A stretch of 6,987 nucleotides of DNA from Treponema sp. GTDB taxonomy: Bacteria; Spirochaetota; Spirochaetia; Treponematales; Breznakiellaceae. The DNA is taken from positions 1 through 6,987 of the forward strand of contig JAIRUY010000245.1 in assembly GCA_031254175.1 (NCBI GenBank). Direction: 5' to 3'. A program made the position numbers and the translations under genes. Positions 1-5,358 of the stretch are shown in pieces. The notes under the pieces were generated by a model, which saw only the letters and a list, made by a program, of their open reading frames with translations, had not been told where the DNA came from and made no database searches. Each line of letters opens with the position of its first letter. Positions within the stretch are counted from its first letter, which is position 1.

Positions 1-569
1 GGAGGAATGGGATAACAATGATCCCACAACACAAAATCAGAAGTGGCGCTGGTTTTATTTCGGATCAAACCTGACAGTTCTTCGCCTCGTTCTTTTCCTC
101 TGTTTACAATGGTGATACAAGCGGCTTTTTCCAGCGCAAGTTCTACAGAAACCGCCCGCGCCGCGCCGCCCGCGCCCAGTACTGTGATCTTTTTGCCCGC
201 GATAGAAATTCTGTTTTCCCGCAATGAAATAATAAAACCTTTCCCGTCGGTATTTTCTCCGTAGGTTTCGCCGCCTTTTAGATGTACGGTATTAACGGCG
301 CCGATTAGACGGGCTTCTTCCGAAATATGATCAAGATGGGGAATTACATTTACCTTGTGCGGAATGGTAAGATGTGTACCTTTAAAGCCCAGCGCCTTTA
401 ACGCCGCGACGGCTGTTTTAAGGTTATCCGGCGTTACTTCCATGGTGCAGTACCGGTAGTTAAGGCCAAGCGCACGAAAACCTGCTTCCATTGTTATAAC
501 TGTCGGGTTTTCATCAACAGGATATCCAAACAGACCGACCAGTTCGCTTTTATAGTGTTTTTCCGGCAT
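1..569 (-). CDS. Shikimate dehydrogenase (AroE) family oxidoreductase, partial; substrate probably not shikimate
   Basis: This is the N-terminal 189 residues of an AroE-family NADP-dependent dehydrogenase; the C-terminus lies beyond the left window edge. Seen: substrate-domain signature LTIPHK (residues 67-72, with the catalytic Lys72), GAVNT (90-94), NTDG with catalytic Asp108, and the Rossmann loop GAGGAARA (132-139). These are followed by NR-x3-R (156-161), the pattern typical of NADP-preferring members. Odd: the N-terminal SxS motif that holds shikimate is replaced. Aligned with E. coli AroE, Ser14 becomes Asn21, Ser16 becomes Thr23, and Asn59 becomes His66. Known: quinate dehydrogenases and other AroE paralogues vary at these sites. 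The ATG at 569 is well supported by AAGGAG at 579-584, nine bases upstream. It lies 21 bases after rbsD and is surely co-transcribed with it, which points to a catabolic role on a cyclic polyol or sugar-derived substrate (inference). The fold is near certain; the substrate is unknown. Confidence 0.9.
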   Translation of the reverse strand, partial: MPEKHYKSELVGLFGYPVDENPTVITMEAGFRALGLNYRYCTMEVTPDNLKTAVAALKALGFKGTHLTIPHKVNVIPHLDHISEEARLIGAVNTVHLKGGETYGENTDGKGFIISLRENRISIAGKKITVLGAGGAARAVSVELALEKAACITIVNRGKERGEELSGLIRNKTSATSDFVLWDHCYPIP

Positions 570-590
570 AACTTTTATCTCCTTGCTGTG

Positions 591-986
591 TTAAAAATTT
601 ACTCCTGCGGTTAAAATCACATTGGCATAGGAACTTGTTTCCCCTGTTCGAATTACTGCTTTGGCCGAAGCGGTTTTTTCCTTGAACATTTCGTGGGGAA
701 CATATTCACAAGGAAAGCCTTGCAAAATATTTTGTATGTCTCCCCATACAGCGGGATTTTTTTCCGGCAATTCTCCGGCCACAATGAAGGATTCAATCAC
801 AAGTTCTTCGGCTACTGCTCGCAGCGCTTGCGTAAAGGAAGGGATGCCCCGCGTCAGGGAAATATCTATGCACGGTACTCCTTCCGGAACGGGAAGTCCC
901 GCATCGGCAATGACAAGCGTATCCTTATGCCCCATGGCAGAAATGACGGAAATGATGTCGGGATTTAGAATGCCTGTTTTTTTCAT
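591..986 (-). CDS. rbsD: D-ribose pyranase / sugar mutarotase RbsD
   Basis: A cytoplasmic RbsD/FucU-family mutarotase that interconverts pyranose and furanose forms of a sugar, classically ribose, so that a kinase or dehydrogenase receives the right form. Seen: 131 residues, the usual length. It has the opening MKKTGILNPD, catalytic His20 in GHKD, Asp28 in the ADAGLP loop, His98, and the C-terminal RTGE...YANVIL block with Tyr120 and Asn122. All the active-site positions known for RbsD are present, so it should be active. The start is fixed by AAAAAGGAG at 997-1005. It is the first gene of the minus-strand unit, with the AroE-like gene 21 bases downstream. No ribose transporter or RbsK is visible here, so the actual sugar is open; the symbol follows family membership. 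A palindrome at 1017-1032 lies in the leader and may be an operator. Confidence 0.93.
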   Translation of the reverse strand: MKKTGILNPDIISVISAMGHKDTLVIADAGLPVPEGVPCIDISLTRGIPSFTQALRAVAEELVIESFIVAGELPEKNPAVWGDIQNILQGFPCEYVPHEMFKEKTASAKAVIRTGETSSYANVILTAGVNF

Positions 987-1016
987 TGTTGATTCACTCC
1001 TTTTTCATATCAAAAG

Positions 1017-1032
1017 ACGGGTGCATACCCGT
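1017..1032. promoter_or_regulatory. Perfect 16-base palindrome upstream of rbsD (candidate operator or leader hairpin)
   Basis: ACGGGT-GCAT-ACCCGT: two perfect 6-base arms around a 4-base centre, 31 bases before the rbsD start and just upstream of its ribosome-binding site. The position suits a repressor site for a sugar regulator, or a small leader hairpin. It lies in the 206-base gap between rbsD and the divergent 1193 gene, which also holds a shorter 5+2+5 palindrome (AGGCT-AC-AGCCT, 1081-1092). I found no convincing sigma-70 promoter for rbsD by eye in this gap. Confidence 0.45.
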
Positions 1033-1156
1033 AAAGCAACATTCCTAATCTAACAATATCAAACCAAGCATCATTATGGAAGGCTACAGCCTCGGATTCG
1101 GTACCTTTGAGGCATGTATCTCTTTCGGCTAGAATAATTATGAGCAATACACACCA

Positions 1157-1185
1157 TTGACATCAGACAAAAAAGATTTTATCAT
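1157..1185 (+). promoter_or_regulatory. Near-consensus sigma-70 promoter for the 1193-2836 gene
   Basis: TTGACA (1157-1162) matches the -35 consensus 6/6. A 17-base spacer separates it from TATCAT (1180-1185), a 5/6 match to the -10. Predicted transcription start is about 1191-1193, almost on the ATG at 1193. If the promoter is used, the TTG at 1157 cannot be the start codon because it lies inside the -35 box. The mRNA would be leaderless from 1193, or have a roughly 28-base leader for the ATG at 1220. Confidence 0.65.
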
Positions 1186-1192
1186 AGTAGTA

Positions 1193-2836
1193 ATGGCAGC
1201 GAACGCTTATCAAGGAGAAATGGATCCTGAACTTGCCGCATTACTTGGAACTGCGGGTGATAGCGGTGGGCCTCTTCCGAGTTTTAACGATATTTTTGGA
1301 GACAAGAAAGATTCTCAGGACGTCGGCAGTATTTCAGAAGACAGCGTTGATCTGGCTGCCAGCACATTTCCCAAGATAACCAGACAATTTGAAAATACTC
1401 CGCATAATTTTTTTGACGATTCCAATTATTACAAAACTGCCCTTTCCAACGAAGGAGATATTGCCCAGCGGGTTCATAATACTCTGCAAAAATACCTTAC
1501 TGCCAAAGACCCAAAGGATCGCAGCGTTTTCCGTCAGCAGTTCCTTTCGCCATATTGGGACTTTCTTTTAAATGTAGCAAGAAAATCATCCGGGAAATTG
1601 CCGCCGACAAAAATGTTTTTACTGCGTTTTGCTATATTGCACCCTACATTAATTAACGCGGAGACAAGAGCGCTTTTCAGCAAAGTTATAGTTGAAAATG
1701 AACTTAATCAGCCGATTTACTATTTGGATGAATGGTGCCAAGCGGTAGGAACCAGCAAATTACGTCCGTCTACAACAGATGAGGTTAGGATATCAAAAGC
1801 CAACCCTCAGTCAAAATTAACACAAGCGCTGGAAAAAGCAACAGGAAAACTTGACGGCGCAAGAACAATTGTAAAACAGAAAGACAAAGATCGAACTAAT
1901 CTTGAAAATATATTACGCGACCGGCTGTCCGCTGTTTTTGAACGAATACCTTTAAGGGAAATAAATGATGCCAGTGACTGTATGAGCGAAAGGCAAAAAG
2001 CGATTATTGCAGAAACGCAGAACCTGCTCAAGGATTTATTAAGAAACGATCATGATCTGGAAGTAAGCATAAGGGATTATATAAAAGCGGAAGCAGATGT
2101 TCAAACATTAACAGACAGGCTTGCGGAAGAGGGAGGCGCTGTTTCCGTAGACATTGGCGCAATTGATACAGAATTTAACACTGTCCGGCAAATGGCAAAA
2201 ATGACCTGCGGACGGCAGGGAAATCACTTCCCGATTCTTACCAATGAGTACTTCCACAGCGGTCCCAATGATGTTGGTTTCCGTGAGAATGTCCTGGCCC
2301 TGCTGGCTAGAATTGAAAGCATAGACGCGGAAGTTTTTTGCCGCATTTATAAAAACAGATTGAATCGCATAGTTCCGTATGTTTTGCTCATACCTACTTA
2401 CGGCGATACCGGTTTTTGCTGGGAACCATTTGACCGCCACAACCGCGCGACCAGCCGCGGACGGATTATAATTCCCATGTACCCAAAAAGTTTATATTAC
2501 GCTGTTCTTACTGCGGTTGCAGATCTCCGCTGGCAGGTGGCAAAAGAAAAAGCTTCTTTTTACTGGATGGAAGAAGGACTTACCGGACATTACTACCAAT
2601 GGTTTCAGTCACAAAAATTAAGAGGTGATATAAAAGAGTTTTTTATCAAGGATTATATTTTGTGGATGACCAAAGAAGCTGAAGGCATACAAAAGCTTCC
2701 AAAGGAAGTGCGCGGAACTTTCTGGCGTCACATGCCCTTTACACAGGAAATCAAAGAAAAACTTAAAAATCGCAGTTTTGTGTATCAGGACTTATGTCAG
2801 CGTGATATGAATCGCGCAATGTCAGACGGGTATTGA
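1193..2836 (+). CDS. Uncharacterised protein with central coiled-coil region
   Basis: I do not recognise a named family. Seen (numbered from the ATG at 1193): 547 residues, with no signal peptide and no membrane segment, so probably cytoplasmic. Residues 1-60 are acidic and rich in Gly/Ser/Asp (probably disordered). Residues 75-190 look helical, and about 205-320 is charged and helical with predicted coiled-coil character. The C-terminal part from about 340 is richer in aromatics, with a hydrophobic stretch RIVPYVLLIPTYGDTGF and a Trp/Tyr-rich YWMEEGLTGHYYQW segment. I see no HExxH, Walker or nucleotidyltransferase motif. Three starts are possible. The TTG at 1157 overlaps the -35 box and is disfavoured. 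The ATG at 1193 would be leaderless. The ATG at 1220 has AAGGAG (1212-1217) only two bases before it and begins with MDPELAALLG. Its own promoter and the downstream hairpins make it a single-gene unit. The reading frame is certain to be real; the function is unknown. Confidence 0.88.
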   Translation: MAANAYQGEMDPELAALLGTAGDSGGPLPSFNDIFGDKKDSQDVGSISEDSVDLAASTFPKITRQFENTPHNFFDDSNYYKTALSNEGDIAQRVHNTLQKYLTAKDPKDRSVFRQQFLSPYWDFLLNVARKSSGKLPPTKMFLLRFAILHPTLINAETRALFSKVIVENELNQPIYYLDEWCQAVGTSKLRPSTTDEVRISKANPQSKLTQALEKATGKLDGARTIVKQKDKDRTNLENILRDRLSAVFERIPLREINDASDCMSERQKAIIAETQNLLKDLLRNDHDLEVSIRDYIKAEADVQTLTDRLAEEGGAVSVDIGAIDTEFNTVRQMAKMTCGRQGNHFPILTNEYFHSGPNDVGFRENVLALLARIESIDAEVFCRIYKNRLNRIVPYVLLIPTYGDTGFCWEPFDRHNRATSRGRIIIPMYPKSLYYAVLTAVADLRWQVAKEKASFYWMEEGLTGHYYQWFQSQKLRGDIKEFFIKDYILWMTKEAEGIQKLPKEVRGTFWRHMPFTQEIKEKLKNRSFVYQDLCQRDMNRAMSDGY

Positions 2837-2842
2837 TCAATG

Positions 2843-2880
2843 GAACCTCTAAAAACCCATAAATGGATTTTTAGAGGTTC
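2843..2880. repeat. Long perfect inverted repeat (13-bp arms)
   Basis: Arms GAACCTCTAAAAA (2843-2855) and TTTTTAGAGGTTC (2868-2880) are exact reverse complements. The 12-base interior can itself pair CCA/TGG around a TAAA loop after one C-A mismatch. There is no T-run after either arm, since the T's lie inside the stem, so it does not look like a standard intrinsic terminator. It sits seven bases after the stop codon at 2834-2836 and three bases before the next hairpin. It may be a dispersed intergenic palindrome, an RNA 3'-end stabiliser or an accessory termination structure. Confidence 0.75.
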
Positions 2881-2883
2881 ATC

Positions 2884-2940
2884 GAAGAAAACCGTTAAAT
2901 ACATAGAACATAAGGAATTAAGTTATTTACGGTTTTCTTC
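2884..2940. terminator. Bidirectional intrinsic terminator between convergent genes
   Basis: The left arm 2884-2901 (GAAGAAAACCGTTAAATA) pairs with the right arm 2924-2940 (TATTTACGGTTTTCTTC): 17 base pairs with one bulged T, around a 22-base loop. Read as a terminator, the core stem is CCG(T)TAAATA/TATTTACGG, flanked by a GAAGAAAA tract on one side and TTTTCTTC on the other. It therefore has a T-rich tail in both directions. It lies between two convergent genes and can serve both. Confidence 0.7.
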
Positions 2941-2985
2941 TAGTGGCTATTTATTGCATTAAAACAATAGTTTTTACAGGTGCTC

Positions 2986-4113
2986 TCAAATAATCTTTTT
3001 CATTATTTCAAAAACATCTTCCTGTGATACAGTCCATGGTGAGTTTGCGACAAATTCCATACTGCGGGCTGTTTCAACAGCGGCTGTCAACCGGTCAAGC
3101 TGGATGCTGAATTCTTTCAGGTCAGGCTTTATGCCAAGAGATGCCATGCTGCGGCGGATACTTTCAGCTGCGGAATTGGCAGTCTCCGCGACTGAAGCGC
3201 CTTTTCCCGCAATACCAAGAAAAGCTGCCACACGGGCTATTTTTTCAGGGCGTGCATTAACAAGTTTTTCAATTATGTGAGGGAAAAGTACGGCAGAGCA
3301 CAGCTGCTTTTGAACCGGGAAACGGGCGCTTATTGCGTACGGCAGCGCCGCGCCAATTCCGGGCGAACTTGCCGAGCTCCCAAGAGCGGTAAGAAAAGAA
3401 GCTTGAGCAAAATTATCAGCGTTTATTCCGCTGCCGCCGTTTTTTAACATTTTGGCGTAAAAATTTAACGCTTTTTCCAGCAAAATATCAGAAAGGAAAT
3501 TTGCCTTTGCCGAACAATAAGCTTCTGCCGCTGAAAAGAAACCGTCAAAAACATAATTAAATGCCGTGCTGCCCGAAAGAAAGCCGAACAAGCTGCTGTC
3601 TATTATTACTGCGGCATAAAGATTACTTGGAGATTGGACAGATTTTATCAGGCGGTTACGGGGGTCTACGGCAATAAAATATTCGGTTAACGAAAAAGCA
3701 TCCAGCCCTTCAACAGGAATCGCGATCAAAGGCAGGAATTTGTCATGAATGCGACCGTCCAGCAGCTCAAATGCGGAAATTTTTGAGGGAGCGGTAATTG
3801 CGGCCATGCGGGAAATAATTTGAGTTTTTTGGCTTCCGACACCAATGAGCGCATCACAATGGGCTGCCTGTGAAAGTTCAACAATGTTTCCGGCAGTTTC
3901 TATCGTGGATTCTTCTTCTATTCTGTTAAAAACTATTGTATCAATGCCGGAATCTTCCAAAATTTCCTTTAGCCTGTCCATGATTCGCGGGTCTAACGCA
4001 CGATCAGACACAACCATTATCCGTTTTCCAAAACGGCGGCAGACAGGGCCGGCCATGCTTAAGGTGTCGGCGCCTATGAGTATTTCCGGATCAAATTTAA
4101 ATGAAATGTCCAT
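2986..4113 (-). CDS. Iron-containing alcohol dehydrogenase-fold protein with degenerate active site
   Basis: 375 residues, the normal length for the Fe-ADH (type III) family, in an uninterrupted frame. Family resemblance shows in the N-terminal GADTL and KRIMVVSD segments, the PRNRLIKS and AVIIDSSLF blocks, the AVLFPHIIEKL helix and the C-terminal NSPWTVSQEDVFEIMKK ending. The catalytic parts are largely gone. The NAD-binding GGGSxxD is GVGSQKT (91-97). The PTTAGTGSE loop is PVEGLDAFSLTE (133-144). Of the four metal ligands only the Asp is recognisable (Asp190); by alignment the three His positions are Ser194, about Tyr259 and about Lys269. It is therefore probably a pseudoenzyme or a protein with a new ligand. 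The ATG at 4113 has only a weak GGAAAAG upstream. A terminator separates it from flgM, implying its own promoter, but I could not pick one in the 4114-4160 stretch. The fold call is good; the function is unknown. Confidence 0.82.
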   Translation of the reverse strand: MDISFKFDPEILIGADTLSMAGPVCRRFGKRIMVVSDRALDPRIMDRLKEILEDSGIDTIVFNRIEEESTIETAGNIVELSQAAHCDALIGVGSQKTQIISRMAAITAPSKISAFELLDGRIHDKFLPLIAIPVEGLDAFSLTEYFIAVDPRNRLIKSVQSPSNLYAAVIIDSSLFGFLSGSTAFNYVFDGFFSAAEAYCSAKANFLSDILLEKALNFYAKMLKNGGSGINADNFAQASFLTALGSSASSPGIGAALPYAISARFPVQKQLCSAVLFPHIIEKLVNARPEKIARVAAFLGIAGKGASVAETANSAAESIRRSMASLGIKPDLKEFSIQLDRLTAAVETARSMEFVANSPWTVSQEDVFEIMKKII

Positions 4114-4160
4114 TTCTTTTCCGTTGTATCAATTAACGCACCCATACGGATACGAAAAGT

Positions 4161-4202
4161 AAAAAAAAACCAGCACCTAAATTAACAAAATTTAGATGCT
4201 GG
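4161..4202 (-). terminator. Intrinsic terminator after flgM
   Basis: On the minus strand: a 14-base stem (arms 4189-4202 and 4170-4183), a 5-base loop and a run of nine T's (complement of 4161-4169). The single imperfect pair is G-U in the minus-strand RNA but C-A in the plus-strand RNA, so the structure is built for minus-strand transcripts. It begins 25 bases after the flgM stop. Confidence 0.92.
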
Positions 4203-4227
4203 GCTAACACACTTTTTTGTCAGTATT

Positions 4228-4512
4228 TTACGCAAACCATGCGTTTACAATATTTTCCGCTGTAGCATTGATGACTTTTTCGTTTAGGTATGCCGGGTCA
4301 TCAATTTTCTGCCTGAGTTCGGCAATTCTGGCCTCATCAAGATCCGGAGCGGAATTTATAAGTTCTATGACCTGATATTTTTCAGCCTTTTCCATCGCTT
4401 CCGACGAAAGATTGATAGTATCGGTCTTGCTGTTCCCTCCCACCTGTTCATTTCGTCCTGTTTTTCTGCCAGGAGAAACGGGTTCAATTGGACCTATTCT
4501 GTCTACCATCAT
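4228..4512 (-). CDS. flgM: Anti-sigma-28 factor FlgM
   Basis: A small cytoplasmic protein that binds and holds the flagellar sigma factor FliA (sigma-28) until the hook-basal body is complete, when it is exported. Seen: 94 residues, usual for FlgM, with a flexible N-terminal half (GPIEPVSPG). The family C-terminal region follows: INLSSEAMEKA, then PDLDEARIAELRQKIDDPAYLN and a final helix ATAENIVNAW. The canonical dG.Y turn is DPAY here. The start was moved from 4518 to the ATG at 4512 because AGGTAGGG (4520-4527) lies seven bases before it but only one base before the ATG at 4518; an ATG at 4509 is also possible. A sigma-28-type promoter precedes it and a strong terminator follows, so it can be transcribed alone as well as from rsmI. 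FlgM is often divergent in spirochaetes; the promoter strongly supports the call. Confidence 0.85.
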   Translation of the reverse strand: MMVDRIGPIEPVSPGRKTGRNEQVGGNSKTDTINLSSEAMEKAEKYQVIELINSAPDLDEARIAELRQKIDDPAYLNEKVINATAENIVNAWFA

Positions 4513-4519
4513 AATCATA

Positions 4520-4527
4520 CCCTACCT
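4520..4527 (-). promoter_or_regulatory. flgM ribosome-binding site
   Basis: AGGTAGGG on the minus strand, with seven bases to the ATG at 4512. It decides the flgM start against the upstream ATG at 4518, which it nearly touches. Confidence 0.65.
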
Positions 4528-4536
4528 ATGCCCTTA

Positions 4537-4564
4537 TTATCGGCAACTCTATACTATAAGTTTA
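4537..4564 (-). promoter_or_regulatory. Sigma-28 (FliA) type flagellar promoter for flgM
   Basis: On the minus strand, TAAACTTA (4564-4557) and GCCGATAA (4544-4537) are separated by 12 bases. The enterobacterial FliA consensus is TAAAGTTT-N11-GCCGATAA. The -10 matches 8/8 and the -35 matches 6/8, with a spacer one base longer. It lies in the 56 bases between the rsmI stop and the flgM ATG, giving a leader of roughly 18 bases. Confidence 0.8.
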
Positions 4565-4568
4565 CCAG

Positions 4569-5249
4569 CTATTTTAATTTATTGCCAGATATATACAAGG
4601 AAAATTCGCCGATTTGCTCTTTTTTTTGGCTTAAAACTCCAAGAACTTCCGCCGAGGTCCCTCGTATAAATTCCTCATGTATCTTCGTCATCTCACGTCC
4701 AACGCAAATATACCTTTCACTGTCAATTTCGGCAGCGTCTCCAAGCAGCTTGAGAATTCTGAACGGAGATTCGTAAAGAACACAAGCCGCCTCCATATCC
4801 ATTAAAACACGAAGGCGGGCCTTCCTTCTTCCGGCTTTTGGAGACAAAAAGCCTTCAAAAACAACTGTTTTGTCTCTTCCTCCGGCAACACTTAAAAGGG
4901 CGGCAAAAGCCGACGGCCCCGGGATGGGAATAACGTCATGACCGGCCTGTGCGGCTAAACTTGCCAGCACAGCCCCCGGATCACTTAAGGCGGGAGTGCC
5001 GGCATCACTTGCATAAGCCACAGTTTGCCCCTGATCCAGAGCGGCAAGCACTTTTTCCGCCGCGAATTCTTCGTTTTGGGAACGGCAGGAGAGCATTTTA
5101 ACCCGAATTTCCAAATGGCTGAGAAGTTTAAGGGTGCGGCGGGTATCTTCGCACGCCACAAGATCGGCTTTTTTAAAAGTTTCTACAGCCCGAAAGCTGA
5201 TATCACCTAGATTTCCAATAGGTGTGCCGATAATATAGAGTACAGACAT
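4569..5249 (-). CDS. rsmI: 16S rRNA 2'-O-ribose C1402 methyltransferase RsmI
   Basis: An SAM-dependent methyltransferase that adds the 2'-O-methyl group to C1402 in the decoding centre of 16S rRNA; in the cell it works alongside RsmH, which methylates N4 of the same base. Seen in order: IGTPIGNL (7-14), ACEDTRRT (32-39), SDAGTPALSDPG (81-92), PIPGPSA (108-114), FEGFL (131-135), YESPFR (159-164) and REMTKIHEEFIRG (185-197). These are all the signatures of the tetrapyrrole-methylase-fold RsmI family. At 226 residues it ends at the GEFSLYISG strand and lacks the C-terminal extension of the 286-residue E. coli protein; shorter versions are common. The ATG at 5249 has no clear Shine-Dalgarno sequence, and an inverted repeat starts four bases upstream. 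It is followed by flgM on the same strand, so readthrough could give basal FlgM. Confidence 0.95.
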   Translation of the reverse strand: MSVLYIIGTPIGNLGDISFRAVETFKKADLVACEDTRRTLKLLSHLEIRVKMLSCRSQNEEFAAEKVLAALDQGQTVAYASDAGTPALSDPGAVLASLAAQAGHDVIPIPGPSAFAALLSVAGGRDKTVVFEGFLSPKAGRRKARLRVLMDMEAACVLYESPFRILKLLGDAAEIDSERYICVGREMTKIHEEFIRGTSAEVLGVLSQKKEQIGEFSLYISGNKLK

Positions 5250-5252
5250 ATT

Positions 5253-5288
5253 GGATAGTATATGACATTAAAACGCCGCATACTATCC
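5253..5288. repeat. 9-bp inverted repeat in the rsmI leader
   Basis: GGATAGTAT (5253-5261) and ATACTATCC (5280-5288) are perfect reverse complements separated by 18 bases. The near arm lies four bases upstream of the rsmI ATG, where a ribosome-binding site would be expected and none is seen. Either a regulator bound to two half-sites or a leader hairpin could use it. The outer arm overlaps a possible -10 element. Confidence 0.5.
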
Positions 5289-5312
5289 TAAGGAAGCGCT
5301 GGTTTGCGTCAA
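5285..5312 (-). promoter_or_regulatory. Possible rsmI promoter
   Basis: On the minus strand, TTGACG (5312-5307), a 16-base spacer and TAGGAT (5290-5285). The -35 matches 5/6. The -10 matches 4/6 but keeps the key A2 and T6. It would give a leader of about 28 bases. The gap up to the divergent gene at 5359 also has TATAAC upstream of that gene, without a good -35 at the proper distance. Confidence 0.35.
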
Positions 5313-5358
5313 GTTAATCGGCGATTCCATAACTTATAACAATTTATGATGAGGGTTT

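Noticed and set aside
661..1053. Plus-strand reading frames of 130 and 91 codons across rbsD
   Set aside because: They lie antisense to a clear RbsD gene, have no family resemblance and are explained by its codon use.
2528..2630. Metalloprotease signature in the C-terminal part of the orphan protein (EEGLTGHYY region)
   Set aside because: There is no HExxH or other zinc-ligand set nearby, and the resemblance is too short to support a call.
2843..2940. CRISPR repeats or insertion-sequence ends
   Set aside because: The two hairpins differ in sequence, there are no spacers, no transposase and no flanking target duplication.
2986..4113. Fe-ADH-like gene as a decayed pseudogene
   Set aside because: The frame is full length, without stops or frameshifts, and the terminal motifs are retained.
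3845..4162. Plus-strand 105-codon frame antisense to the Fe-ADH-like gene
   Set aside because: Shadow frame; it runs through the other gene's start and into the flgM terminator, with no supporting ribosome-binding site.
5315..5322. GCCGATTA on the minus strand as a second sigma-28 promoter upstream of rsmI
   Set aside because: The nearest TAAA lies 20 bases upstream of it rather than 15-16, so there is no matching -35 element.
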